Source: UBA1479 sp038109305
GTDB lineage: Bacteria; Pseudomonadota; Alphaproteobacteria; Rhodospirillales; Casp-alpha2
Reading direction: 5' to 3'
Length of the DNA stretch: 64,000 nt
NCBI GenBank assembly: GCA_038109305.1
Contig: JAYNIR010000006.1
Location: forward strand, 1 to 64,000
A program made the position numbers and the translations under genes. The number at the start of each line of letters is the position of its first letter. Within the stretch, counting starts at the first letter, position 1. The notes beneath the pieces were generated by a model. That model saw only the letters and a program-made list of their open reading frames with translations, did no database searches and had not been told where the DNA came from. Positions 1 to 8,359 of this stretch are shown one piece after another.

Positions 1-422
1 GGCCGGGCCTCACCGGCGCGGGGCTCGGCCGCGGGCGCGACGGCGGGGGCCTCGGGCTCGACCGCCTCGGGTTCGGCCCGGGGCGGTTCGACCGGCATCG
101 GCCGCTTGGGCAGCTGCGGGCCGAGATCGGTGTCACGCGCCTGTTTGGCCTGTTCGAGAATTTTCTGCCGCGCTTCGCGTTCTTCCTCGGAGAGGCCGCC
201 GACGGCTTCGCCCAGGACAGCGCCCCGGTCGGCCTTGGCGTCGTCGCCGCCAGGTGTGATGGTGCGGCGCTTCTTGACCTCGACGGTCACCATCTTGGAC
301 CGGCCGTGGGAGAAATTCTGGCGCGTCTGACGCTTCTCAACCGTTTTGTTGAGCGTCAGCTTGCCGCCGGAGAGCCCCAGCTTGCCTGCCTTGTCCTTGT
401 CGTTTTCCGTCGTCTCAGCCAT
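1..422 (-). CDS. infB: Translation initiation factor IF-2, N-terminal part (runs off window)
   Basis: Partial: only the first 140 codons lie in the window and the gene continues beyond base 1. IF-2 is the GTPase that brings fMet-tRNA to the 30S subunit. The visible part is the alphaproteobacterial N-terminal extension: a lead-in with SGGKLTLNKTVEKR and QNFSHGRSKMVTVEVKKRR (residues about 18-52), followed by a charged linker rich in Ala, Pro and Glu. The GTPase domain is not in the window. It starts with ATG and follows ylxR by about 54 bp, the usual end of the rimP-nusA-ylxR-infB operon. Identification rests on the N-terminal motif plus synteny. Confidence 0.93.
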   Translation of the reverse strand, partial: MAETTENDKDKAGKLGLSGGKLTLNKTVEKRQTRQNFSHGRSKMVTVEVKKRRTITPGGDDAKADRGAVLGEAVGGLSEEEREARQKILEQAKQARDTDLGPQLPKRPMPVEPPRAEPEAVEPEAPAVAPAAEPRAGEAR

Positions 423-476
423 CAAATCCTTCCGATCGGCCAGGCGGTCATAAATGAAAGTCGCCGCCCAAACCGC

Positions 477-1136
477 TTAGTTGCCGGAAACCCCCGCCGC
501 TTGGGGATCTCCGCGAAAACCGGACAGCCGGTCTTGTTCGTTGACCAGTCTGTCCGCCAATTTGCCCCCGGCCACCACCGCGTGAACCACGTGGTCCCGG
601 CCGAAGGCGCGCCGCAGTTCCTCTGCGTCAAGCACCCAGAACCGGGGCAGATCAGGGGCGAGGCGATGCAGCTTCGCCTTGCCGTCGCGGCCGGCATCCG
701 CTGCCTCGACCAGCAGTCCGCCGCGGCCCATCCGAATCCATCCGGCCGCCTTCTCAAACCCGGCGGCCGCCTGCCCCGCACGATTGGCCAACCCAAGAAG
801 GTCGATGCAACGGCGCGCAAGCAGAACTTCCAATATGCCGGCCAAATCCACCGGAACGGCCACGTTTTCCTTGGCCGCCCGGGTGAACAGGCCCTTGGCG
901 CAGGCTGTATTTACCACATCGCGGCTTGCGCTCAACCATATTCCCCGGCCGGGCAAGCCGCCGGCGATGTCGGGAACGACCTGATTTTCGGGCCCGATCA
1001 CGAAACGGATCAGCCCCGATTGCGGCAAACCGGCACCGGTGACTAGGCACTTGCGCAGCGGACCGGCCCCGTCCGGGGCATCATCCGCCCCGGGGCCGCC
1101 GGCCTTACCCGCCTTTTGCTGTACCAATCCAGCCAT
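477..1136 (-). CDS. ylxR: YlxR/DUF448 RNA-binding protein fused to an L7Ae-like domain
   Basis: 219 aa. The N-terminal half carries the YlxR (DUF448) fold, recognisable from RKCLVTGAGLPQSGLIRFV near residues 28-46 and the PGRGIWLSAS segment near 62-71. The C-terminal half (about 100-200) resembles the ribosomal L7Ae-like domain that alphaproteobacterial YlxR proteins carry, with LLGLANRAGQAAAGFEK. The family binds nucleic acid and is always found between nusA and infB, as here. Its cellular role is not firmly settled. The conserved family motif usually reads GRGAY/GRGIW, which is present. Confidence 0.9.
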   Translation of the reverse strand: MAGLVQQKAGKAGGPGADDAPDGAGPLRKCLVTGAGLPQSGLIRFVIGPENQVVPDIAGGLPGRGIWLSASRDVVNTACAKGLFTRAAKENVAVPVDLAGILEVLLARRCIDLLGLANRAGQAAAGFEKAAGWIRMGRGGLLVEAADAGRDGKAKLHRLAPDLPRFWVLDAEELRRAFGRDHVVHAVVAGGKLADRLVNEQDRLSGFRGDPQAAGVSGN

Positions 1137-1208
1137 CCGATCTGTCCCTAGCCTCAGGTCATGACGTCAACTTTAACCACGTGTGCATTACGCGAACCGC
1201 TCCACTTA

Positions 1209-2873
1209 TTAAGTGGCCGCAGTCGTTTCCGCCTCGCCGTCGGTATCCGCGCCGGCGTCTTCCGCGGGCGCTTCGTCGTCGGCAAACCAGTGCGCGCGGG
1301 CCGCCATGATGATCTGGTTGGCAGCTTCGTGCGTCAGCGGCGACGGAGTCAGGAGCTGGCGCAATTCGCCTTCGTCCAGCCCGGCGATGCTGTCGAGCGT
1401 GTGTTCGCCCCGGTCCGCCAGCATGACGAAGCGCAGTTCGTCGCTGACCAGATCGGCCAGATCGTCACGGGTCTTCACCCCGTTTTCGCCGAGCCGGACC
1501 ATCATGTTGGGGGTCACGCCCTCGACCTCGCCCATTTCGTCGGCGACGCCCAATTCACGACGGCGCTGATCCATTTCCGCATCGCGGGTTTCCAGGTACG
1601 ACTGGGCGCGAGCCTGCAGTTCCTGCGCGAGAGCTTCGTCGAAGCCCTCGATATCTGTCAGGTCTTCGACGCCGACGAAGGCGACTTCCTCGACTTTCGA
1701 GAACCCTTCGGTCACCAGCAGGTGGGCGATGACGTCGTCGACGTCCAGCGCCTCGACGAACAGTTCGGAGTGCGCGCGGAATTCCTCGTTGCGGCGTTCG
1801 GACTCTTCGGCTTCGGTGAAGATATCGATGTCCCAGCCGGACAGCTGCGAGGCAAGCCGTACGTTCTGCCCGCGGCGGCCGATGGCGAGCGACAACTGAT
1901 CGTCGGGCACCACCACTTCGATGCGGTTGGCGTCTTCATCCATCACCACCTTGGTCACTTCGGCCGGCGCCAGCGCGTTGACGATGAACGCCGCCTGGTC
2001 CTGGGACCATTGGATGATGTCGATCTTTTCGCCCTGCAGTTCGCCGACCACGGCCTGAACGCGGGACCCGCGCATGCCGATGCAGGGGCCGACCGGATCG
2101 ATGGAGCTGTCGTGCGACAGCACCGCGATCTTGGCGCGGGAGCCCGGATCTCGGGCGACGGATTTGATTTCGATGATGCCGTCGTAAATTTCCGGCACTT
2201 CCTGGGCGAACAGTTTCGCCATGAACTGCGGATGCGTCCTGGACAGGAAAATCTGCGGGCCGCGGGTTTCCTCGCGCACATCCATGATGTAGGCGCGGAC
2301 CCGATCGCCGTTGTTGAAGTGTTCGCGGGGGATCGATTCATCCCGGCGCAGCAGCGCTTCGGCGCGGCCCAGGTCGACGACCACGTTGCCGTATTCGATC
2401 CGCTTGACCAGGCCGTTGACGACCTCGCCGATGCGGTCCTTGTATTCCTCGTACTGGCGCTTGCGTTCGGCCTCGCGGACCTTCTGCACGATGACCTGCT
2501 TAGCGGTCTGCGCCGCGATACGCCCGAAATCGATGGGCGGCAGCGGATCGACCAGAAATTCGCCTACGGCGGCGTCGGCCTTTTTGTTGCGCGCCTGGTC
2601 GAGGCGAAGCTGCGTCAGCTCGTTTTCGATTTCGGCATCGTTATCAATGACCTCGATATAGCGGGCCAGCGTGATGGCGCCGGATTTTCGATCGATGACG
2701 GCGCGGATGTCGTGCTCGTGCCCGTATTTGGAGCGCCCGGCCTTCTGGATGGCCTGTTCCATCGCTTCCAGCACTTCATCGGCCTCGATCCCCTTGTCGC
2801 GGGCGGCCTGTTCGGCGGCGGCAAGCAGTTCGGGGCGGGAATGGACCGCTTCGGTCGGCATCACTTCACTCAT
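1209..2873 (-). CDS. nusA: Transcription termination/antitermination factor NusA
   Basis: 554 aa from the chosen ATG. NusA binds RNA polymerase and nascent RNA and modulates pausing, termination and antitermination. In order: N-terminal polymerase-binding domain (about 1-125), S1 domain (about 135-200, with GLVKRIEYGNVVVDLGRAEA), tandem KH domains (GMRGSRVQAVVGELQGEKID and later IGRRGQNVRLASQLSGW), then two acidic repeat modules typical of proteobacterial NusA, ending in an Asp/Glu/Ala-rich tail. I chose the start at 2873 because AAGGAAA sits at the right spacing upstream. An in-frame start 13 codons earlier (2912) lacks a good ribosome site. Second gene of the rimP operon, 67 bp after rimP. 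Confidence 0.97.
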   Translation of the reverse strand: MSEVMPTEAVHSRPELLAAAEQAARDKGIEADEVLEAMEQAIQKAGRSKYGHEHDIRAVIDRKSGAITLARYIEVIDNDAEIENELTQLRLDQARNKKADAAVGEFLVDPLPPIDFGRIAAQTAKQVIVQKVREAERKRQYEEYKDRIGEVVNGLVKRIEYGNVVVDLGRAEALLRRDESIPREHFNNGDRVRAYIMDVREETRGPQIFLSRTHPQFMAKLFAQEVPEIYDGIIEIKSVARDPGSRAKIAVLSHDSSIDPVGPCIGMRGSRVQAVVGELQGEKIDIIQWSQDQAAFIVNALAPAEVTKVVMDEDANRIEVVVPDDQLSLAIGRRGQNVRLASQLSGWDIDIFTEAEESERRNEEFRAHSELFVEALDVDDVIAHLLVTEGFSKVEEVAFVGVEDLTDIEGFDEALAQELQARAQSYLETRDAEMDQRRRELGVADEMGEVEGVTPNMMVRLGENGVKTRDDLADLVSDELRFVMLADRGEHTLDSIAGLDEGELRQLLTPSPLTHEAANQIIMAARAHWFADDEAPAEDAGADTDGEAETTAAT

Positions 2874-2940
2874 TTTCGTCTTTCCTTGCAACCAATTAAA
2901 TTGGATGGACAAATTTGTTCATTACCGGTCAACCGGCGGG

Positions 2941-3435
2941 TCAGGCGTTTTCCTGGGCTTGCTGATGTGCGGCCAAAAGCTCATCCGTCAGCAGTAATTT
3001 CGATCTCGAAACATCTTCGAACGGCAGCTCCACGGCGCCTTCCTCGACCGCGACCACGACGCGACCGTCCTTGACACCCATGAGCCGGCCAGAAAACCGG
3101 CGGCGGCCGTCGACCGGCACCCGCATTTCGATGCGCGCGTCAAACCCGGCGAACCGGTCGAAATCCGCCAGTTTGACGAGCGGCCGGTCGATCCCGGGGG
3201 ATGACACTTCAAGCGTATAGGCGCGCTCGATCGGGTCTTCCACGTCCAACAGTGCCGAAACGGTGCGCGAAATCTGAGCGCAGTGGTCGACGGTCATGGC
3301 TTCGCCCGTCGCGGGTTCGGCCATGATCTGAAGTTTCAAGCGCTGCTGGCCGGAAACCAGCACGCGCACGAGGTCGAAGCCCAGCGCCTTAAGAGCGGGC
3401 TCGATAATGCTGGCGATGTGCTGTCCCAACGTCAT
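2941..3435 (-). CDS. rimP: Ribosome maturation factor RimP
   Basis: 164 aa. RimP helps late assembly of the 30S subunit. The protein shows the characteristic N-terminal alpha/beta domain with FDLVRVLVSGQQRLKLQIMA, the central YTLEVSSPGIDRPL signature, and a C-terminal SH3-like domain (RFSGRLMGVKDGRVVV). A longer reading frame extends 19 codons upstream to 3492, but those residues are Pro/Arg-rich and unlike the family, and the MTLGQHIASIIEPAL start fits the usual length. First gene of rimP-nusA-ylxR-infB. A hairpin followed by a T-rich run lies 48 bp upstream and may attenuate the operon. Confidence 0.95.
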   Translation of the reverse strand: MTLGQHIASIIEPALKALGFDLVRVLVSGQQRLKLQIMAEPATGEAMTVDHCAQISRTVSALLDVEDPIERAYTLEVSSPGIDRPLVKLADFDRFAGFDARIEMRVPVDGRRRFSGRLMGVKDGRVVVAVEEGAVELPFEDVSRSKLLLTDELLAAHQQAQENA

Positions 3436-3482
3436 GGGCGGCGCGGGTCTCCTTGGCCGGGGGCCTCGAAAATCAAGGCCCC

Positions 3483-3513
3483 AAAAACACAAAAGGCGGG
3501 CCCAGGGCCCGCC
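3483..3513 (-). terminator. Intrinsic terminator or attenuator upstream of rimP
   Basis: On the minus strand a GC hairpin (arms GGCGGGCCC and GGGCCCGCC overlapping around a short loop, 3495-3513) is followed by TTTTGTGTTTTT. It lies between the stop of trmB (3649) and the start of rimP (3435). It could end transcription coming from trmB, or act as an attenuator in the rimP-nusA leader. The sequence alone does not decide between these. Confidence 0.7.
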
Positions 3514-3648
3514 CCATCAAGTCCGCATCGGAACTAATGAAGCGCATTCTTTAAGATGAATGCAAGTCGTGTATAGGCCCAAACGGCTGAAAAGACAAGC
3601 GTTCAGTGCCCGGCCGCAGGGTCGGGCGCGGCACCCGGGGCCGGCGCC
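3514..3648. other. trmB-rimP intergenic region, probable rimP promoter area
   Basis: 135 bp with no gene. The half nearest rimP is AT-richer than its surroundings and on the minus strand contains TTGCAT and, 19 bases on, TCATTA, a weak sigma-70-like pair. No initiator tRNA gene is present, unlike enterobacterial rimP leaders. The half nearest trmB is very GC-rich with overlapping short palindromes. Confidence 0.35.
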
Positions 3649-4329
3649 CTAGTCCGCCCGCCGGCGGAAAGTCAGATAAACGGGTTTGCTGCCGGCCAGT
3701 TGTTTTTCTTCATACCGGGTTGGGAAACCGTCCTTCGGCCGGTCGCGCCAGTCGGCGGGGCCGCGCGCCGTCCACTCGAACGCCGGGTGGCGGATCAGCC
3801 GCCACAGCGCCCAGCGGGCGTGGTCCATGTGATCGGTCGCGAAACGGAATTCGCCCCCCGGCCGGATGACCCGCGCCAGTTGGCCGAGGGTTTCCGTCTG
3901 CACGAAGCGGCGATCCCAGTGACGTTTTTTCGGCCACGGATCGGAATAGAGAAGATAGACCCTGTCCACCGACCCGTCGGGGAGACGCGGCAGCAATAGC
4001 CTCGCGTCCTCGGCGAAGACGCGGATGTTGTCGAGGTGCGCCGCATCGATTTGCGCCAACAAAGACGCGACGCCGTTGACGAACGGCTCCGCGCCGATAA
4101 AGCCGATATCCGGATGGGCCGCCGCCTGCGCGGCCAGATGTTCGCCGGCGCCGAACCCGATCTCCACCCACAGGTGACGCCCGTCATTAATAAAAAGAGA
4201 GCCCGCATCCACCGGGCCGTCATCGGGCACCGCGATGCGCGGCAGCAGATCTCGCATCAGGGCCTCGCGTCCCTGGCGCAATTTCTTGCCGCGGCGGCGG
4301 CCGTAGAAACGGGGTCTGTCCGGTTGCAC
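3649..4329 (-). CDS. trmB: tRNA (guanine-N7)-methyltransferase TrmB
   Basis: 226 aa, the usual family length. It transfers a methyl group from S-adenosylmethionine to G46 of tRNA. The N-terminus has FYGRRRGKKLRQGREAL (residues 8-24), typical of alphaproteobacterial TrmB. The SAM-binding loop is VEIGFGAGEH (about 55-64), and the catalytic/tRNA-binding stretch is LYSDPWPKKRHWDRRFV (about 127-143). The GTG start at 4329 is chosen because the conserved N-terminal motif follows at once. There is no clear Shine-Dalgarno sequence. The gene follows metK but is separated from it by a strong terminator. Stop codon is TAG. Confidence 0.96.
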   Translation of the reverse strand: MQPDRPRFYGRRRGKKLRQGREALMRDLLPRIAVPDDGPVDAGSLFINDGRHLWVEIGFGAGEHLAAQAAAHPDIGFIGAEPFVNGVASLLAQIDAAHLDNIRVFAEDARLLLPRLPDGSVDRVYLLYSDPWPKKRHWDRRFVQTETLGQLARVIRPGGEFRFATDHMDHARWALWRLIRHPAFEWTARGPADWRDRPKDGFPTRYEEKQLAGSKPVYLTFRRRAD

Positions 4330-4344
4330 GAATCGTTAATGACC

Positions 4345-4387
4345 TAAAAAACAGGCCCGGGTCAATGCGACCTGGGCCCGCCTGTTG
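4345..4387 (-). terminator. Intrinsic terminator downstream of metK
   Basis: On the minus strand, 17 bases after the metK stop, arms AACAGGC-GGGCCCAGGTC and GACC-CGGGCCTGTT pair around loop GCATT and run into TTTTTT (4346-4351). A long GC stem with a T-run is a textbook rho-independent terminator. It isolates metK from trmB, which starts only 16 bases further on. Confidence 0.88.
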
Positions 4388-4403
4388 CGACTTTCGAAAG
4401 ACC

Positions 4404-5600
4404 TTACGCGCCGAAGGCGGACTTGAGGCCGGCGGCCAGGTCGGTCTGTTCCCACGAGAAGCCGCCGTCCGCGTCGGGCGCCCGGCCGAAGTGACCGTAG
4501 GCGGACGTTCGGGTATAGATCGGTTTATTCATCTTGAGATGTTCGCGGATGCCGCGGGGCGACAGGTTCATCATGTCCTGCAGGACTTTCGAGGTTTTTT
4601 CCTCGTCCACGTTGCCGGTGCCCTGGAAGTCGACGTAAACCGACAGCGGCTTCGAAACGCCGATGGCGTAGGCCACCTGAATGACGCACTTTTCAGCCAG
4701 GCCCGCGGCGACGACGTTTTTCGCGAGATACCGCGCGCCGTAGGCGGCGGAGCGGTCAACCTTCGTCGGGTCCTTGCCCGAAAAGGCACCGCCGCCGTGC
4801 GGCGACGAACCGCCGTAGGTGTCGACGATGATCTTGCGCCCCGTCAGTCCGACGTCGCCGTCGGGCCCGCCGATAACGAAGCGGCCCGTCGGGTTGACGT
4901 AAAATTCGTCTTCCGGGCACATCCAGCCTTCGGGCAGGGTTTTTTCCACGTGCGGGCGGACCAGTTCGCGGACGTCTTCAATGCTGACGCTTTCTTCGTG
5001 CTGGGTCGACACGACGATCGAGGTCGCGCACACCGGCTTGTCGTTTTCATAACGCAGCGTCACCTGGCTTTTTGAGTCTGGCAGAATGCCCGGCAGCCTG
5101 CCCGCGCGCCGCGCGTCGGCCATGGATTTCAGAATCTGGTGCGAGAATTGGATCGGGGCGGGCATCAGCGCGTCCGTTTCCGTGCAGGCAAAGCCGAACA
5201 TGATGCCCTGGTCGCCGGCACCTTCGTCCTTGTTTCCGTCGCTATCGACGCCCTGGGCGATATCGGCGGACTGGCCGTGCAGGTAGACCTGCACCGTCGC
5301 TTTTTCCCAGTGGAAGCCGTCCTGTTCGTAGCCGATGTCCTTGACGCATTGGCGGGCGATTTTTCCTATCAGCGCCGCGTCGGCGTTGCCTTTTTTATCG
5401 AACATGTCGCCGCCGCAGCGGCCTTCGCCGCCGACGATGATGCGGTTGGTGGTGGTGAACGTCTCGCACCCGAGCCGGCAATTGACCGGGTCGCGGCGGA
5501 TGAATTCATCCAGCACGGAATCGGAAATGCGGTCCGAGACCTTGTCGGGATGGCCTTCGGAAACGGATTCGGACGTAAAAAGATAATTGGAAAGGGTCAC
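4404..5600 (-). CDS. metK: S-adenosylmethionine synthetase
   Basis: 398 aa. Makes S-adenosylmethionine from ATP and methionine. Signatures: FTSESVSEGHPDKVSDRISD near the N-terminus (ATP/metal site), GAGDQGIMFGFACTET near residue 130 (methionine-loop region) and GGGAFSGKDPTKVDRSAAY near 270 (P-loop-like). The start is the GTG at 5600: GGAGG lies 9 bases upstream and the protein then begins TLSNYLFTSES like relatives. The reading frame stays open 53 codons further upstream, but those residues are not family-like. Preceded by a 207 bp leader and followed by a terminator, so probably transcribed as its own unit or as the end of the fur-lnt cluster. Confidence 0.97.
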   Translation of the reverse strand: MTLSNYLFTSESVSEGHPDKVSDRISDSVLDEFIRRDPVNCRLGCETFTTTNRIIVGGEGRCGGDMFDKKGNADAALIGKIARQCVKDIGYEQDGFHWEKATVQVYLHGQSADIAQGVDSDGNKDEGAGDQGIMFGFACTETDALMPAPIQFSHQILKSMADARRAGRLPGILPDSKSQVTLRYENDKPVCATSIVVSTQHEESVSIEDVRELVRPHVEKTLPEGWMCPEDEFYVNPTGRFVIGGPDGDVGLTGRKIIVDTYGGSSPHGGGAFSGKDPTKVDRSAAYGARYLAKNVVAAGLAEKCVIQVAYAIGVSKPLSVYVDFQGTGNVDEEKTSKVLQDMMNLSPRGIREHLKMNKPIYTRTSAYGHFGRAPDADGGFSWEQTDLAAGLKSAFGA

Positions 5601-5807
5601 GGGTTGGTGCCTCCGGCAACGTTGGTTTCGTCTGCGGACCCGGGGGACGATGCGTTTTGGGAAATCGACGCTCGCCCGCTTAGCGCTTTGGTTGGCATGG
5701 CTGCAAGCGGTCCAAATACGCCATGGTCCGGACGATGCCGGGCGCGCGTTTTGTTGCAAGGATCGGGCGTCAGGTCAAGGGTGATCGCTGGATTCCTTGG
5801 GGATTCC
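5601..5807 (-). other. metK leader/intergenic region (lnt to metK)
   Basis: 207 bp without a gene between the lnt stop and the metK GTG. Just downstream of lnt on the minus strand is CCTTGACC, a possible -35-like element, and there are several short GC inverted repeats such as the one around TCCGGACCATGG. The length is compatible with a regulated leader, and metK leaders in alphaproteobacteria often carry SAM-sensing RNAs. I could not match the SAM-II or SAM/SAH core motifs by eye, so no riboswitch is called. Confidence 0.3.
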
Positions 5808-7382
5808 CTATTGGATTTCCTGGCGGCGAAGCGCCCAAACAGCGCCAGAAAGCGCCGCCAGGATCAACGCCAGCGGCAGCGCATTGCCGTACCGCGCGAA
5901 GGGGGTGAGGCCGGGGGCCGGCCGGGGCAGGCGGGTGTCGATGACGTCGGCAACACCCAGATCCAGCACCGCCGCCTCGCGGCCCCAAGGGTCGATGACG
6001 GCGGAAATCCCGGTGTTGGCGAGACGGACGACGGGGAGGCCTTCCTCGACCGCGCGGAGCCGCACCAACGCATAGTGCTGATAGGGGCCGGGGGAGCGAC
6101 CGAACCAGGCGTCGTTGGTGACGTTCAGCAGCCATTCGGGGCGCGGGCCGTCCGCCGGCACGGCGGCGCCGGGGAAGATCGCTTCGTAGCAGATCAAGGG
6201 CGTCACCGGCGGCAGGCCGCGGAACGCCATGGACCGGAGCCCCGAGCCCGGCTGAAAACTGCCCTGGTCGATGCCGATCTTCATCAGGTCGAACCAGTCG
6301 TGCAGCGGCACGTATTCGCCGAACGGCACTAGGTGGACCTTGTCGTAGACGTCGGCGATGCGGCCCGAGGGTTCGATGGCGAACAGACTGTTATAAACGC
6401 GGACGCCGCCACCCGGCGCGTTTTCGGCGCGGAGCGCACCGGTCAGCAAAACGCCTTTGCGGGGCGCCGCACCCGCCAGCGCGCGGATCATATCGGGTTG
6501 TCGGTTCAGAATGTAAGGGGCGGCGGTTTCGGCCCAGATGATGTGGGTCGGCGGCGGGCGGCCCGGTTCGGGGGGCTGTGCCGACATTTCCAACTGCCGT
6601 TGGATGTGCCTTGCGCGAAGGTCGCGCCGCCATTTGTCGGCCTGGCGGATGTTGGGCTGGACCAGACGAAGGTGCACGCCGTCGGCATAGGTGATGTGTG
6701 CATCGGAAAGCCGATAGGCACCGAAACCGTATAGGGCGGCCAGGACCAGCCACCCTGCCATCGCCGCCCGCACGCCCTCGAAGAACAGCGCAACCGCGAG
6801 GAAGGTCAATAGCCCCAGGCCGAAAACGCCGATGACGGCGGCGGACTGAACCATGGCGTCGGAAAAAATCCAGATGCTGGCCAGCAGGTTCCACGGCAGG
6901 CCGGTGAAGATCCAGCCGCGCATCCATTCGAACACGGCCCAGAGCGCCGCCGCCGCGAGCACGCCGGCGGCGCCCGGCGCCCTGTCGCCGGCGATGCCGA
7001 GCCGCCTGCGAAGTATATTCAGGGCAAGCGCCGCTAGTGCCGGAAACAGGCCGAGCACGGACGCGAAACCGATCACCGCGAAGGGAATGAGCCAGGCGTG
7101 TTTTTCCGGGTTGACCAGAAGCGAATTGGCGATCCAGAAAAATCCCGCGCCGCAGTGTCCGGCGCCGAACCACCAGCCCCGGAAGAACGCGCGCCGCGCA
7201 TCGGACGCGGCCCAGGCTAGCCAGACAAATCCGGCAAGCGCCGGCGGCAGCAGAAAGATCATATGAAAAGGCGGCAGCGCCAACGCACCCAAAATGCCGA
7301 GCGCCAAGGCCGTGCCCCGAAGACGCCAACCGGAAAGGCCGGTCAGAAAAATACAGAGCCCCGCCAACCGGCCGGGCGTCAT
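5808..7382 (-). CDS. lnt: Apolipoprotein N-acyltransferase Lnt
   Basis: 524 aa inner-membrane enzyme that adds the third acyl chain to the N-terminal cysteine of lipoproteins. The first ~220 residues form about six hydrophobic segments. The periplasmic nitrilase-like domain follows, with the catalytic triad visible as Glu285 (WAETAAP), Lys348 (DKVHLVPFGEY) and Cys398 (ICYEA). A final hydrophobic helix lies near the C-terminus (LALILAALSGAVWAL). It overlaps the upstream CorC-like gene by 4 bp (ATGA), indicating translational coupling. The lipoproteins of this window (42.1, 55.7 and 57.1 kb) would be its substrates. Confidence 0.97.
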   Translation of the reverse strand: MTPGRLAGLCIFLTGLSGWRLRGTALALGILGALALPPFHMIFLLPPALAGFVWLAWAASDARRAFFRGWWFGAGHCGAGFFWIANSLLVNPEKHAWLIPFAVIGFASVLGLFPALAALALNILRRRLGIAGDRAPGAAGVLAAAALWAVFEWMRGWIFTGLPWNLLASIWIFSDAMVQSAAVIGVFGLGLLTFLAVALFFEGVRAAMAGWLVLAALYGFGAYRLSDAHITYADGVHLRLVQPNIRQADKWRRDLRARHIQRQLEMSAQPPEPGRPPPTHIIWAETAAPYILNRQPDMIRALAGAAPRKGVLLTGALRAENAPGGGVRVYNSLFAIEPSGRIADVYDKVHLVPFGEYVPLHDWFDLMKIGIDQGSFQPGSGLRSMAFRGLPPVTPLICYEAIFPGAAVPADGPRPEWLLNVTNDAWFGRSPGPYQHYALVRLRAVEEGLPVVRLANTGISAVIDPWGREAAVLDLGVADVIDTRLPRPAPGLTPFARYGNALPLALILAALSGAVWALRRQEIQ

Positions 7383-8326
7383 CCGCCGGCGCCCACGTCG
7401 GCGGGTGCGTCGGCATCCGCCGGGGCATCGGGCCGGCGGCGGATGCGGACGCCGTGAATGCGGCGGGGATCGGCCTGCAGAATTTCGAACTCGAGCCCGC
7501 CGTCGAAGTTGACCAGCTCACCCCGGATCGGCACGCGCCCCGCGATGGAAAACACCAACCCGCCCAGCGTATCAATGTATTCGCGGTCTTCCAGATGGCC
7601 CAAGGGACCAAGCTTTTCTTCGAGCGCTTCGAGCGTCACGCGGGCATCGGCGGTGATCGACCCGTCGGGATTGTCGTGGATGATGGGCTCTTCCGAACGG
7701 TCGTGTTCGTCTTCGATTTCGCCGACGATTTCCTCGACCAGGTCTTCGATGGTCACAAGCCCGTCGACGCCGCCGTATTCATCGACGACCAGCGCCATGT
7801 GCGAACGCCGCGCACGCATTTCCAACAGAAGTTCCAAAACCTCCATCGACGGCGCCACGAACAGCAGCTTCCGGAGCAGCTTGGTCAGATCGAATTCCTT
7901 GTCTGCGCCCTGCCAGATGAATAGGTCCTTGATGTGGATCATGCCCATGGCGTCGTCCAGCGACTCGCGATAGACCGGCAGGCGCGAGTGCCCCTGCTTC
8001 GCGATGATGTCGACGATTTCGGCGCGCGGCGTGTTGACCTCGACCGCGATCACGTCGGCGCGCGGCACCATGACTTCTGAGACGCTGCGCCCCTTGAGTG
8101 TCAGGATGTTGGTCAGGATCGTGCGTTCGTCGTCGCCGATGGGTTCATCCGCTTCCGCCCGTTCGTCGATAATTTCCTGCAACGTTTCGCGAACCGAGCC
8201 GTTGGCGCCGTTGCGAAAACGGCGCAACAGCCGCTGCCAGGCGGACGGCGTCTTGCTGTCGGTCGAAGGGTCTTGGGGCGCGGCCCCGGGTTCCCGGGGC
8301 GATGGACTAGAGAACTGGTCGTTCAT
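7379..8326 (-). CDS. CorC/HlyC-type CBS-domain protein
   Basis: 315 aa. Tandem CBS domains (about residues 80-200: MVPRADVIAVEVNTPRAEIV and VVDEYGGVDGLVTIEDLVEE) followed by the CorC_HlyC domain (about 225-300). No N-terminal DUF21 membrane domain, so this is the short, soluble CorC type associated with magnesium/cobalt efflux and, by gene order, with lnt and ybeY. The N-terminal 30 residues and the C-terminal Ala/Asp/Pro-rich tail look disordered. The start overlaps nothing: 33 bp separate it from the ybeY stop. The function is by family. Hemolysin C naming is historical. Confidence 0.92.
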   Translation of the reverse strand: MNDQFSSPSPREPGAAPQDPSTDSKTPSAWQRLLRRFRNGANGSVRETLQEIIDERAEADEPIGDDERTILTNILTLKGRSVSEVMVPRADVIAVEVNTPRAEIVDIIAKQGHSRLPVYRESLDDAMGMIHIKDLFIWQGADKEFDLTKLLRKLLFVAPSMEVLELLLEMRARRSHMALVVDEYGGVDGLVTIEDLVEEIVGEIEDEHDRSEEPIIHDNPDGSITADARVTLEALEEKLGPLGHLEDREYIDTLGGLVFSIAGRVPIRGELVNFDGGLEFEILQADPRRIHGVRIRRRPDAPADADAPADVGAGG

Positions 8327-8359
8327 GTCTCGCGGTTCATTACTTGTCCGGGCCGACGG

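Noticed and set aside
1161..3074. A 637-codon plus-strand open frame opposite nusA
   Set aside because: It is the antisense shadow of nusA. Its Phe/Asp/Gly-rich composition reflects the complement of GC-rich codons, it has no recognisable domain, and nusA is certain.
5601..5807. SAM-II or SAM/SAH riboswitch before metK
   Set aside because: The conserved pseudoknot core sequences were not found by eye. A partial AAAGCGCTAAGCG match near 5678-5690 lacks the partner helix.
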